A DNA stretch of 64,000 nt from Pseudobdellovibrionaceae bacterium. GTDB lineage: Bacteria; Bdellovibrionota; Bdellovibrionia; Bdellovibrionales; Bdellovibrionaceae. The stretch is from the NCBI GenBank assembly GCA_947449255.1, contig CANFQX010000003.1, positions 124,001 through 188,000 of the forward strand, given 5' to 3'. A program made the translations under genes and the position numbers. Shown here in pieces: positions 27,088-36,103 of the stretch (position 1 is its first letter; each line of letters starts with the position of its first letter). The notes beneath the pieces are model-generated. The model searched no databases and was not told the origin of the DNA. It saw only the letters and a program-made list of their open reading frames with translations.

Positions 27088-27540
27088 ATCATCTCCATTT
27101 TGGTGTTTAAGATTTAGATCTAGATAAAAAATGAAAAAAGATCGTGCAACACAAAGATCTGTCAGCGATTTCTAGAAAGGAAGAGGTCTTTCTTGATTAA
27201 AAGATATGCGATGAATTGATTTTTTATTTTAGTCAATTTCTTTGAGCCTCAGAATTATATAATCACGATATTGTTTTTCGGACGGACATTTGTTGTCACT
27301 TGTCTAATTATTGGTCGCAACCTGATGAGCTGGCCCCAGCTAGTCCCCTATCGATCTAGGGCAATGTGCTCTAAAAAAAATTAACAAATCCAGATGGTTA
27401 GACTCTTGTGAGTTTATTTTTAATAGAAATTCTATCCTCAAGCCTTGGAAAATCAGCTGGCCGAGTTTTTGCCTCTCCTGTGGAGGATAGAGCACGAACT
27501 CTGAAAGTGAAATTTTATAATCTAGTGATGGGATAGGAAT
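27088..27540. other. Non-coding stretch before the L,D-transpeptidase gene
   Basis: About 450 AT-rich bases with no convincing gene. The only structure I could define is a nine-base inverted repeat (TCTATCCTC at 27431-27439 with GAGGATAGA at 27483-27491) that would close a long loop in the leader of the downstream gene. Its meaning is unclear. Confidence 0.4.
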
Positions 27541-28293
27541 ATGATTCAATTTTTTTCAATTTTAACTTTGCCATTTTTAATTTCTCTTTCTGGAGTGTCC
27601 TTTGCCACGGATGAGAGAGTTGAGACAGCTAGATTAATGACAGAAGAGCTCTATGAAGCCCCTTTGGGGCAGCGATTCGATTTGCCAGCTTACTTGCGTG
27701 GAGAATTGCCAGCCAATCAATACACGAACGTCATTGTAGTTAACAAAGCGGCCCAGGGACCTGGAGCGCAAACAGCACGTCTTTACATCAATCGTCAGCT
27801 CATTTTAACAACACCGGTCTCAACAGGTCGCGAAGACTTAGAGTTTGTTGATACTTTTGAAGGATTTTTTCGTTCGGTGTTTGGAACCAAAGGGGCTAAA
27901 TCTTCGCATTGGCGACACACTCTCCGTGGCTATTATGCCATAACCAGAGTGGAGGAGGCTGATTATAAATCCTCTGAAAGTAAGTTTAAGATGCCTTATG
28001 CTATGTTTTTTAATGATCAACATGGCCTGGCTCTCCATCAAGTGCCACCCGATCTTTTGAGTGGAGAGGCCCATGGGATTGCAGCTTTGGGGACGAGAGC
28101 TTCTTCGGGTTGCATCCGGCTTGGACAAATGGCGGTCCTTCAGATTCATAATGCCGTGGTTGCAGCGGGGCAAGGGACTGTGCCAGTCATTGATTCTAGA
28201 TCTGGACGTCAGATATTGGACCAATATGGCAGTCCCAAATTTAAATCGGGTTGGAAAACACTTGTTGTTGTCGAAGAGCCTTTTTCTTATTAG
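27541..28293 (+). CDS. Exported L,D-transpeptidase (YkuD family)
   Basis: YkuD enzymes make 3-3 cross-links or attach proteins to peptidoglycan in the periplasm. The 250-residue product has a signal peptide (residues 1-22, ending SFA). The YkuD domain begins at NVIVVNKAAQG and holds a conserved His in LALHQVP (H166). The active-site segment is HGIAALGTRASSGCIRL, with nucleophile C191 in the SxGCxR motif. Predatory bacteria carry many such enzymes and use them to remodel prey and self walls during invasion, so that role is likely but cannot be read from sequence. The gene stands alone. Confidence 0.9.
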   Translation: MIQFFSILTLPFLISLSGVSFATDERVETARLMTEELYEAPLGQRFDLPAYLRGELPANQYTNVIVVNKAAQGPGAQTARLYINRQLILTTPVSTGREDLEFVDTFEGFFRSVFGTKGAKSSHWRHTLRGYYAITRVEEADYKSSESKFKMPYAMFFNDQHGLALHQVPPDLLSGEAHGIAALGTRASSGCIRLGQMAVLQIHNAVVAAGQGTVPVIDSRSGRQILDQYGSPKFKSGWKTLVVVEEPFSY

Positions 28294-28351
28294 TACCTTC
28301 GGATCAATTTACAATTCAAAACATTACTAAAAATTCTAGCGCTGCATAAAA

Positions 28352-28425
28352 ATAAAAGCCTTTGCTAATCGGACCTTCTCTTTCTAGAGTAGAGAGAGCC
28401 AGTTAGAGAAAAGCGAGGCTTTTAT
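28352..28425 (+). promoter_or_regulatory. Leader hairpin covering the ribosome site and start codon
   Basis: A perfect ten-base inverted repeat (ATAAAAGCCT at 28352-28361 with AGGCTTTTAT at 28416-28425) brackets the leader of the next gene. The 3' arm includes the AGG ribosome site and the first two bases of the start codon. The intervening bases contain further complementary segments (GCTAA with TTAG, and TCTCT with AGAGA), so an extended fold is likely. Translation would be blocked in the folded state. The trigger, if any, is unknown. Confidence 0.5.
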
Positions 28426-29056
28426 GAGGCGAAAAAAATTATTCATCCTCAATGGTTCTATTCAAGGCAATAAGGGCAATTGTGGGTTGCTTATTGCAAA
28501 TCTTAAAAATAAATATGCGCAAGAATTTAAAATTTCTGTCAGCCATTTAAAAGATGAGACAAGACAACAAATTCAAAAAAAACTCATGGATGCTGAAATC
28601 CTCTTGTTCGTGACCGGAGCTTATTGGGAAAGTTGGGGCAGTCCTCTTCAAAAGTTTTTGGAAGAATTCACTGATCTTGAGGCCACCGAAGCTTTTGTCG
28701 GCAAGCCCGCAGGCGTTGTTGTGCTTTGCCATTCGACAGGGGGGAAGTCAGTCCTTTCTCGGCTTCAGGCGAATTTGAATCTTTTTGGCTGTCAGCTGCC
28801 ACCATTTTGTGGGATGGAACTTTCTATGGTGAGCCAAGCCCTCAGTAAAACAGAGAGTAAAAATATTCACCTCAAGGATCTTTGGACTTTTGAGGATATA
28901 GATTTGATATTAAAAAATCTGCAACGAGCCGCAGAGGCCGCGGTCGATTATGAAGCCTGGGCTGTCGATAAGAAAAACTTTAAAAAAGTTTGGATCGAAA
29001 AAAGTATTAACAAAAATAAAAAAATCAAAAAAGCAAATTCAAGAATGAGCTCTTAG
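28424..29056 (+). CDS. Flavodoxin-fold NAD(P)H-dependent reductase-like protein
   Basis: The 210-residue product has the layout of NADPH-dependent FMN reductases and flavodoxin-like quinone reductases. A first strand and phosphate loop (LFILNGSIQGNKGNCGLLI, residues 6-24) leads to LLFVTGAYWESWGSPLQKFLEEF, the usual segment after the third strand that lines the flavin ring. GKPAGVVVLCHSTGGKS follows. A Lys-rich tail of about 20 residues is added at the C-terminus. It is 46 bases upstream of the 2-oxoacid:ferredoxin oxidoreductase genes and may take electrons from that system. The specific substrate is unknown. Its start is enclosed by a leader hairpin. Confidence 0.72.
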   Translation: MRRKKLFILNGSIQGNKGNCGLLIANLKNKYAQEFKISVSHLKDETRQQIQKKLMDAEILLFVTGAYWESWGSPLQKFLEEFTDLEATEAFVGKPAGVVVLCHSTGGKSVLSRLQANLNLFGCQLPPFCGMELSMVSQALSKTESKNIHLKDLWTFEDIDLILKNLQRAAEAAVDYEAWAVDKKNFKKVWIEKSINKNKKIKKANSRMSS

Positions 29057-29071
29057 AGCGTAATCATTCTT
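29041..29071 (+). other. Hairpin at the reductase stop codon
   Basis: An eight-base stem (AAGAATGA with TCATTCTT) encloses a second small stem (GCTC with GAGC), spanning the end of the flavodoxin-like gene and its stop codon. It has no immediate T run, so it looks more like a transcript-processing or stability element between the two genes than a terminator. Confidence 0.4.
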
Positions 29072-29102
29072 GAAAACTCTATTTTTAGTGAGGGAGGCTA
29101 AC

Positions 29103-30122
29103 GTGTGGAAAATCATGAAACAGCAAAAAGAGCAGCCTCGTAAAAACGTCAGTGTTCGCTTAGAAGCCATTGGGGGCCAAGGGGCAAACTCGGCTGGAAA
29201 AATATTGGCTGAAGCCGCTGTCCTGGGCTTAGGTTATTCTGGAAATCATTTTTCTAGTTTTGGATCTGAAAAAAAGGGCACTCCAGTTAAATCTTTTGTG
29301 CGCTTTTCAACAGAAGGGAAGCAAATTCGAACAGCTTCTTATATCAAAAATCCCGATGTGCTGATTGTTTTTCATGAATCTCTGTTAGAGACTCATCCTG
29401 ATTGTTTGGAAGGAATCACCGCACACACAGATCTTTTAATCAATTCGACAAAGAAGCCCAGTGAAATTCGCTTCCCCGAGGGTTTCAAAGTAAGAAAGTT
29501 TGCGACGATCGATGCCACGGACTTGGCGTTGAAGTATCAATGCGGGTTGAACTCAATCATGTTGGGGGCGGCGACGCGCTTTTGCCCAGAGATTGATGCT
29601 GAGATTTTATTGAAGTCGTTCTTAAAGTTTTTTTCTCACCTTGAGCCACAGTTAAAAAAACGAAACATTGAAGGTTTTGAGTCTGGGCGAAAGCAAACCA
29701 AAGATTTTATTTTCGACGAGTCTCAGGCCAATATTCAACCGCACGAGAAAATTTTACCGTCGATGGGTTGGGAGAATGCTCCTCTTGGAGGAGTCATATT
29801 AAATCCCGGCAACACCGTTTTAAAAGACAACAGCGCCAGTCGTAAAGGTCTCTTGCCTAGATTCATTGCTGAGATTTGTTACAATTGTGGATTTTGCGAC
29901 ATGGTTTGTCCTGATTTTTGTTTTGTTTGGAAAGTGGATCCACAAAATAAAACGGCTCCCGCATTGATGGGCATCGATTACCAATATTGTAAGGGCTGTC
30001 AAAAATGTGTTTTAGCCTGTCCTGTTCAAGCTTTAGTGACTGTGCCTGAAAGTGAGTTTTTGGAGAGTGAAAAACAACATCACTTATTTCCGCAGACTGA
30101 AATTCAGAAATTAAAAAGGTAA
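29103..30122 (+). CDS. 2-Oxoacid:ferredoxin oxidoreductase gamma-delta fusion
   Basis: The protein joins the gamma (catalytic) and delta (ferredoxin) subunits of a pyruvate/2-oxoacid:ferredoxin oxidoreductase. The start is GTG 29103, with AGGGAGG five bases upstream. In-frame sense codons continue upstream to a TTG at 29070. Residues 15-190 are the gamma domain with RLEAIGGQGANSAGKILAEAA. Near the C-terminus two [4Fe-4S] clusters of the delta domain appear as CYNCGFCDMVC and CKGCQKCVLACP. It lies ten bases before the alpha-beta fusion gene. Together they decarboxylate a 2-oxoacid to its acyl-CoA, giving low-potential electrons to ferredoxin. Which oxoacid is used is not clear from sequence. 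Confidence 0.88.
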   Translation: MWKIMKQQKEQPRKNVSVRLEAIGGQGANSAGKILAEAAVLGLGYSGNHFSSFGSEKKGTPVKSFVRFSTEGKQIRTASYIKNPDVLIVFHESLLETHPDCLEGITAHTDLLINSTKKPSEIRFPEGFKVRKFATIDATDLALKYQCGLNSIMLGAATRFCPEIDAEILLKSFLKFFSHLEPQLKKRNIEGFESGRKQTKDFIFDESQANIQPHEKILPSMGWENAPLGGVILNPGNTVLKDNSASRKGLLPRFIAEICYNCGFCDMVCPDFCFVWKVDPQNKTAPALMGIDYQYCKGCQKCVLACPVQALVTVPESEFLESEKQHHLFPQTEIQKLKR

Positions 30123-30132
30123 AACAATAAAT

Positions 30133-32415
30133 ATGGAATCAAAAGAAACCAAAGCAGACCAAATTGGCCAATTTTTGACGGGGAACGAAATGGCTGCAGA
30201 AGCAGCAAAAGCAATTGATTTTCATTTTATGGGTTATTATCCCATCACTCCCTCCACAGAAATTGCAGAAATTATAGATCGCATGAAAGTGAAAGGTGAA
30301 GTGTCTACAGTTCTATTGCCCGCAGACGGAGAGCATGGCGCAGCAGGAGCCTGCTTTGGAGCTAGCACGGGTGGTGCTAGGGTGATGAATGCCACAAGCT
30401 CCAATGGCTTTTTGTACAGTCTTGAGCAGCTTCCTGTGCAATCGGGAAGTCGGCTGCCGATGGTCTTGAATTTGGTGACTCGCTCGGTGAGTGGTCCCTT
30501 GGACATTCGCTGTGATCACTCGGATTTGATGTATGCCTTGCAGACCGGATGGGTGATTTTGTTGGCGTCAAATCCTCAGGCTGTTTATGACATGAATATC
30601 ATTGCCGTCAAATTGGGGGAGCATCCAGAGGTGCGACTTCCCGTGATGGTTGTCAGTGATGGATTTTTTACCAGTCATCAACGGCAATCCACGAAGATCT
30701 TTAAGGATGCGAAAGTTGTGCAGGAATTTTTAGGCCAAAGGCAGGACTCTTTCACAACTTTAGATCCACGAAATCCGATCACGGTAGGTCCCTACATGAA
30801 TGATCCGGATTTGATCAATAATAAATTTCAACTTCATCAGGCCCATGAGTCAGCGCTTAAAGTTTACGGTGAAATTGTAAAAGAATATGAAATGCTATCA
30901 GGACGGAGCTATCCAGCAATTGAGGATTATGAGATGGATAGCGCTGAGTCAGCATTATTTATTTTAAATTCTGCAGCAGAAACGGCCAAAGATGCCATTG
31001 ACCTGGCCAAAAGCGAAGGGAAGAAAGTTGGACTTTTGCGCCCCAATTTATTGCGCCCATTTCCGGTGGATCAATTAAAAAAAGCAAGTGCAAACCTTGC
31101 ATCCCTGTTGGTTGGAGAGCGCAGTGATACGCCGGGCTCCGAGGGTGGTCCTCTCACTCATGAAGTTCGCTCTATTGTCCTGGGAAGTGAAAACAAAAAA
31201 ATTAAAGTCTTGAGTCGAATATATGGTTTGGGAGGCAAAGATTTTCGCGAAACTGATGCGAGCCATTTTATTGCGGAAGCTTTGCAAGTTGTGGAAGCTC
31301 CAGAGTCCGTAGCAAATTTTGGTTTTCTAGGCACCGAGCCTGGGCAAAAGAAAAAACTGCCTCCGCAAGTTTTGCAGCCCTTTTCCCGAGCCGAAATGAG
31401 TCAGGGGCTAACAAAAATTGAAGTGGTAGCATCCGTGGGAAAATCTTCCCCTTTGCGAGTTCAAGTGGCAGATCCTAGTTTATTGGTTGCACGTCCAAAG
31501 CGGATTGCACCCGGTCATGGGGCCTGCCCTGGTTGTGGTATTTTTTCTGGATTGGATCAATTCTTTAAGGGCATTGAGGGCGATGTCGTCGTCTTGTACC
31601 ACACGGGCTGCGCCATGGTGGTCACAACGGATTATCCATTTAGCGCACACAGGGTCAGTTATTTGCACAATTTATTTCAAAATGGTGCACCGACATTGTC
31701 AGGTTTGGTTGAAGTTTTTTATGAAAAGAAACGTCGCGGAGAGATTGCTGCCAGCGAAGATGTCACCTTTGTGATGATCACCGGAGATGGGGGGATGGAT
31801 ATCGGCATGGGTCCCACCATTGGCACGGCTCTCCGGAATCATAAAATGATTGTTCTTGAGTACGACAATCAAGGTTATATGAACACGGGCGGGCAATTGA
31901 GTTATTCGACGCCTCTGGGACGTGAAACAGTCACAAGTCATGTGGGAGCTAAAAACTTTGGGAAAGGATTCCATCACAAAGACACTGTCTCAATCATGGC
32001 AGCTACGGGCATTCCCTATGTCTTTACGGCGATTGAATCTTGCGGGATAGATCTTGTTGCAAAGGCTGCCAAAGCTCAATGGTACGCCAAGAATCAGGGC
32101 CTGGTCTTTGGTAAAATCTTGGTGACCTGTCCACTAAATTGGGCCTCTGACGAAAAATATGGCCAAGAGATTTTGCAAAAGGCCGTGGATTGCTGCTTCT
32201 TTCCTTTGATCGAAATTGAAAATGGTCTGACAAATTTAAGTTACAATCCCGAGCAAGAAGGCAACAAAATTGCAGCTCGTGATTGGCTGCAGATGATGGG
32301 GAAATCGAAACATTTGTTGCGAGCAGAATATTCTGAAAATTTAGCAAATTTTCAGGGTGAAATTGATCGCCGGTGGGAAAGACTTAAAGCTCGGGCAATG
32401 CATCCTTTGCTGTGA
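30133..32415 (+). CDS. 2-Oxoacid:ferredoxin oxidoreductase alpha-beta fusion
   Basis: A single 760-residue chain carries the alpha and beta subunits of the oxidoreductase. The alpha part (about residues 15-385) shows GNEMAAEAAKAIDFHFMGYYPITPSTE, the YPITPS motif of the pyrimidine domain. The beta part begins near 455 with APGHGACPGCG and binds thiamine diphosphate through GDGGMDIGMG and EYDNQGYMNTGGQLSYSTP. In most bacteria these are separate genes or one very long polypeptide (NifJ). This two-gene split (gamma-delta plus alpha-beta) is uncommon. The enzyme is cytosolic and oxygen-sensitive in most organisms. Together with the neighbouring flavodoxin-fold gene it could supply low-potential electrons under low oxygen. 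Confidence 0.9.
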   Translation: MESKETKADQIGQFLTGNEMAAEAAKAIDFHFMGYYPITPSTEIAEIIDRMKVKGEVSTVLLPADGEHGAAGACFGASTGGARVMNATSSNGFLYSLEQLPVQSGSRLPMVLNLVTRSVSGPLDIRCDHSDLMYALQTGWVILLASNPQAVYDMNIIAVKLGEHPEVRLPVMVVSDGFFTSHQRQSTKIFKDAKVVQEFLGQRQDSFTTLDPRNPITVGPYMNDPDLINNKFQLHQAHESALKVYGEIVKEYEMLSGRSYPAIEDYEMDSAESALFILNSAAETAKDAIDLAKSEGKKVGLLRPNLLRPFPVDQLKKASANLASLLVGERSDTPGSEGGPLTHEVRSIVLGSENKKIKVLSRIYGLGGKDFRETDASHFIAEALQVVEAPESVANFGFLGTEPGQKKKLPPQVLQPFSRAEMSQGLTKIEVVASVGKSSPLRVQVADPSLLVARPKRIAPGHGACPGCGIFSGLDQFFKGIEGDVVVLYHTGCAMVVTTDYPFSAHRVSYLHNLFQNGAPTLSGLVEVFYEKKRRGEIAASEDVTFVMITGDGGMDIGMGPTIGTALRNHKMIVLEYDNQGYMNTGGQLSYSTPLGRETVTSHVGAKNFGKGFHHKDTVSIMAATGIPYVFTAIESCGIDLVAKAAKAQWYAKNQGLVFGKILVTCPLNWASDEKYGQEILQKAVDCCFFPLIEIENGLTNLSYNPEQEGNKIAARDWLQMMGKSKHLLRAEYSENLANFQGEIDRRWERLKARAMHPLL

Positions 32416-32420
32416 GGGCT

Positions 32421-33656
32421 TTAATATTTATTAGGAAATTGACTGTAAACATCCCACCAAAGCATGCGTTGAACTTTATCATTCAACTGGGAACGCAAGA
32501 TCTTTAAGTGGATCAAGGCAATTTGTGTCTCAGCTAGGGATTGGCGATTTAAGATCAACTCATCCATGGCTGCATTTTTGCCAAACTGCAGGCGATCCAG
32601 CAGGATTTCCCACTGCTTTCCTAAGTGCACAATGCGTTCGTTCATGTTTTTTTCTTTTTCGTTCAACAAACGATCTTGATCGAAACTTCGTAAAATTTGG
32701 CGTTTTAGAGTTTCTCTGGCGCCAAGTTGTTGGGTTTTGAGCAATTCTTTTTTGGTGTTTGTCATAGCAATGGCGGATTTCGTAGAAAAGCCCCATCCAC
32801 CATTAATAGGGATATCATCAAAAACTCCCCCAGCAACACCTTGAGAAAGTGTTGATGTTCCAAAGAACAAAAATTTTATTTCTTTTTTAATCTGCGCTAG
32901 AAAATCAATCAAATCATCAAAACTGCGGACCTCAGGACTGAGCGTCTGAGCACTTGAAATTAAATAATTGACGTCTAAGAATCTCCAAGAGGACTCAACT
33001 TTTGCATTTAAATCTACATCAAAGTGGATTTTAGGATCTAGCTGAGTCATTTGCGTGAGGGCATAGAACTCTTGATTGATCACGTCTTGCAAGGTGATTT
33101 GATCTTCTGCAACTTTGCTTTTTTGTGCTAAAAGCATTTCCAAGGCGCCCAAACGGTCGCCACCAAACTGGTCTCTGGTTTCGGCAAGGTCCTGGAGTTC
33201 GGCAAGATCTTTTTGATAGCTGTCAAAGACGGCAAGAGATTTCGAGTCCGAGACCATCGTTAAATACATCGACCGAGCTTCTAGAACTTCATTTCCCCAC
33301 AAGGCCTTGTAGGATTTTTTTTGAAAGGACAATGAAATTTCAGCTTCATCTTTTCTAAACCAATTGGCGGGAATAAGAAAAGGAGCAATATCTTCGATCA
33401 ATCCAGCAAGTCCAAAAAAGGACCCGCCTGTATTGACGATGCTATAGAGGTCAATTTTAGGCAGCAAAGAGAGTCGGTTGTATTGCACCGTTTGTTGCGA
33501 TTGATGGCTTTCAATCAATTTTTCCTTGATGGTCAGATTCTGCTTTACGGCCGCTTGGGTGACTTCAGTGAGTGTCATCACTTTCGCAAAGCTTAGATCA
33601 ATAAGAAGCAATTGAGTGATCAACAAAGCTGGGAAAAATTTATTTTTTAGTTTCAT
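32421..33656 (-). CDS. TolC-like outer-membrane efflux protein, copy A
   Basis: The product belongs to the outer-membrane efflux protein (OEP/TolC) family, whose trimers form a barrel and periplasmic tunnel. The likely start is ATG 33656, giving about 411 residues with a signal peptide (MKLKNKFFPALLITQLLLIDLSFA). The longer frame from 33680 runs back inside the previous gene. The first coil region (TLTEVTQAAVKQNLTIKEK) and the QTVQYNRLSLLPKIDLYS segment match the family, followed by long helices with ETRDQFGGDRLG and later RLQFGKNAAMDEL. It overlaps a lipoprotein gene by 17 bases, and a second TolC-like gene lies further upstream. No inner-membrane pump or adaptor is nearby. Confidence 0.78.
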   Translation of the reverse strand: MKLKNKFFPALLITQLLLIDLSFAKVMTLTEVTQAAVKQNLTIKEKLIESHQSQQTVQYNRLSLLPKIDLYSIVNTGGSFFGLAGLIEDIAPFLIPANWFRKDEAEISLSFQKKSYKALWGNEVLEARSMYLTMVSDSKSLAVFDSYQKDLAELQDLAETRDQFGGDRLGALEMLLAQKSKVAEDQITLQDVINQEFYALTQMTQLDPKIHFDVDLNAKVESSWRFLDVNYLISSAQTLSPEVRSFDDLIDFLAQIKKEIKFLFFGTSTLSQGVAGGVFDDIPINGGWGFSTKSAIAMTNTKKELLKTQQLGARETLKRQILRSFDQDRLLNEKEKNMNERIVHLGKQWEILLDRLQFGKNAAMDELILNRQSLAETQIALIHLKILRSQLNDKVQRMLWWDVYSQFPNKY

Positions 33657-34335
33657 TGGCATCCACTTTTTTAAGCACAACAGGATAAATCCGCGCGTTG
33701 GTGTTGGGTTTTATTTCACCCTGAATTTCAATCACGGTCACTTTTTTTCCAGCATCGATGGATTGGAATAATTCATCGCTAGAGAGAATCTCATGAGCCT
33801 CATTTTCAATGGTGACAGAAAACTTGTAAAGACTGGGGCAGTTTTCCGAAGCAATTGAAATGGAAAGACGATTAAAATCAGGTCGAATCTGGGAGATCAT
33901 ACAGCCAATCGCTGACTGCGGTGAATCGGGGCGCCACTGCAAGATTTGTGTGTTCATCGCTAAGGCGTTGAGGTCATAGATAATCTCTTCAGCAGTGCGA
34001 GGGCGGTTGCCTTTGATTTTTGAGAGGCTTGGCACCATCGATAGGCGCACTTGAAAGGTTCCGCGCTCTGTGCTGAGCATTCCCTCATAGGCGCCCTCAA
34101 AGGCCGAATAGAGGGCAAACTTTCTGTCGAGATCTTTTTCGATCTCTTTGGACCTTTGATTTTGGTATTCGATTTGGCCTTCAAATCCGGCTTTTCCTTC
34201 AAGTTTTGCCTTTTCAGACAAATGATCAGTTCCTTGTTTTGGCGAGCAGGCTGCAGAACCCAAGGCCAGTGCGGCCACAAAAAAGAGGGCAAGGATTTTA
34301 TTTTGTCTTAAGAAAGGATTCATAAATTTTCTCAT
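33640..34335 (-). CDS. Predicted lipoprotein between two TolC-like genes
   Basis: The 231-residue product begins with a lipoprotein signal (LALGSAACSP, lipidated Cys at residue 30) and a charged helix-prone stretch (residues 35-75). A compact domain with FQVRLSMVPSLSKIKGN, CMISQIRPDFNRLSISIASENCPSLYKF and VTVIEIQGEIKPN follows. I do not recognise the family. It overlaps the downstream TolC-like gene by 17 bases and lies 32 bases after the upstream one, so the three are surely co-transcribed. The lipoprotein may help assemble or seal the two outer-membrane proteins; this is inference. Confidence 0.7.
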   Translation of the reverse strand: MRKFMNPFLRQNKILALFFVAALALGSAACSPKQGTDHLSEKAKLEGKAGFEGQIEYQNQRSKEIEKDLDRKFALYSAFEGAYEGMLSTERGTFQVRLSMVPSLSKIKGNRPRTAEEIIYDLNALAMNTQILQWRPDSPQSAIGCMISQIRPDFNRLSISIASENCPSLYKFSVTIENEAHEILSSDELFQSIDAGKKVTVIEIQGEIKPNTNARIYPVVLKKVDANETKK

Positions 34336-34367
34336 AACTCTTCTCTAATCATAAAAGGCTGGGGTTG

Positions 34368-35711
34368 TCACGGATGTTGGCTCATTTTGTTTTCGGAGGG
34401 CCACAGTGTCAGCTTTTCGGCATCGATATTGCCCTCGATAGATCGAATTTTAAATAAAACGCCAATGGTTTTAACTTCCAACTCATGAGCAGTCATAATC
34501 AGTTCTTGGTGGGATCTTTGAATCTCAATGGCCAAGGTGGCTGGAATCAGACCTTTTTCAAAAAGTCCCTTGGTTGGACTGGATTTATCTAGGTTTTTCA
34601 GTAGGGGTGCTAATTTTTTAAGCTCACCAATCATGGCTTGATAATTTTCTTGGAGGAATTTGATTTCAAAATTTTCTTTCGTTTCCATCAATTTTTTTCT
34701 GGTCATTGCAGATTCCATTTCTGCTTTGGCTAGGGCTCTGCCGCCAGAGTTGAGATTAAAGATTGGGAGGGGAAAACTAAGACTGACACCAAAAAATTGT
34801 GTCAACAGTGGACCTTGATATTCTTGCGAGTAGGTGGGGCCAATTTCAAAGTCAGGAAAGGATTGGCTGACTTGAAAATCATAGTTCTTTTCTTTGACGT
34901 TCACCTCGGCATCCATTTTTTGAATCCAGAGGCTGTGTCCTTGAATTTCTTTTCTGAGATCAGGCCATTGAGGCTCGGGAAGTTGAAAGATCATATTTTT
35001 TAAAGTTTCTTTTGGAACTTTATTTTGGGTCATAAGAATCAAGTCATTGAGTTCTGAATCCATCTCCTGAGCCAACAAGATAAGGTCGAAACTGTATTTT
35101 TGTTTAATCATCTCAAACAGGTGTTTCGATGCCAATTGCTCGGGGTCAAGGTGGGGTCTGGATTGATAGAGCTTATAAATTTTTTCAATAAACTGAATGG
35201 ATTCTTTGAAGCTTTTTTCATGAATATGCAACTCATGGATTTTTAAAATTCGACTGTAGATGTCGATCAAAGTTTCGAGGGTTCCAAAGTCTGTTGCAAC
35301 TTTGGCCTCGCGTCTTTCGGCTTCGGCCAAGGCGATGCGGCTGCCTTTTTTTCCGCCGACTTCGATGGGGATGGCTAAGTTGATTTGAAATTGTGTGAGA
35401 AGGTCGCCAACATTTTGGCCAACTCCAGCCTGCGTATCAATTTTTGGATTTGGCCGTTGAGCTGCAGCGCCTTCTTTAAGTGCACTGACTTGCTCGTTGG
35501 CTCTCAACTCAAGAAGGTGAATATGGTGATTTAAGGCGCAGCCAATGAACTTGTTTATATTCGAAATGCTTGCGCAATCTGATGTTGAATTTGTAATTTC
35601 ATGTTCAAGCTTTTGAGGAGTTGAGTTTGCAAAAGCCTTTATACAGCAAAGCTCAAGTTGAAAGAAAACCAAGAAAAGACTCGAAAGCTGGATGAAGAAA
35701 ATATTTTTCAT
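34368..35711 (-). CDS. TolC-like outer-membrane efflux protein, copy B
   Basis: A second OEP/TolC-type protein, of 447 residues. A signal peptide covers residues 1-28. The mature chain contains HIHLLELRANEQVSALKEGAAAQRPNPKIDTQAG and LAIPIEVGGKKGSRIALAEAERREAK, the usual proline-containing turn and first long helix of the family (CusC/CzcC-like). FGVSLSFPLPIFNLNSGGRALAKAEMES follows in the second repeat. It is the first gene of a three-gene minus-strand unit and resembles metal-efflux outer-membrane proteins more than drug-efflux ones. No RND pump, adaptor or metal regulator lies in the window. Confidence 0.8.
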   Translation of the reverse strand: MKNIFFIQLSSLFLVFFQLELCCIKAFANSTPQKLEHEITNSTSDCASISNINKFIGCALNHHIHLLELRANEQVSALKEGAAAQRPNPKIDTQAGVGQNVGDLLTQFQINLAIPIEVGGKKGSRIALAEAERREAKVATDFGTLETLIDIYSRILKIHELHIHEKSFKESIQFIEKIYKLYQSRPHLDPEQLASKHLFEMIKQKYSFDLILLAQEMDSELNDLILMTQNKVPKETLKNMIFQLPEPQWPDLRKEIQGHSLWIQKMDAEVNVKEKNYDFQVSQSFPDFEIGPTYSQEYQGPLLTQFFGVSLSFPLPIFNLNSGGRALAKAEMESAMTRKKLMETKENFEIKFLQENYQAMIGELKKLAPLLKNLDKSSPTKGLFEKGLIPATLAIEIQRSHQELIMTAHELEVKTIGVLFKIRSIEGNIDAEKLTLWPSENKMSQHP

Positions 35712-36103
35712 GGGGACTTCATAGAATTTTTAGGTCCAATTGTCATGAAACAATGCCTCATCGGATAAATTATTTCCTCTCAATGCTGGTTTATTGTGCA
35801 ATTGGCCTTTTATTGGGGAGCTGTCTTGATCGAAGTGTGTTGCAAGTGGTGTTTATAATTAAGTGAGAAATGCTTTGAATTAATGCCTATATATTAATCA
35901 CCATGTTTTTAAAATTTATGTTTTTCATTCTTAGGTTAATTTGAAATCAATTTTTTTATTAGAATGAAAAGTGCCTTAAGAGTGCTTTTTTTTTGCAGGC
36001 ATTTAATGAGGTGCGTTGTTAAATTTAAGAATCTTAAAAAATCCTTTGAGTTTAGGGCCCTTTTGTTTCTAGTCTTGTGTTGAGTTTAAGGGGAAGAAAT
36101 TTG
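35712..36103. other. AT-rich gap between divergent units
   Basis: About 390 AT-rich bases separate the TolC-type unit (minus strand) from a small plus-strand gene. Promoters for both must lie here, but I could not fix a clear -35/-10 pair or operator. No coding sequence is apparent. Confidence 0.4.

Noticed and set aside
27340-27549. Minus-strand frame of 69 codons before the L,D-transpeptidase
   Set aside because: It runs into the start of the real gene, has no ribosome site and no recognisable motif.
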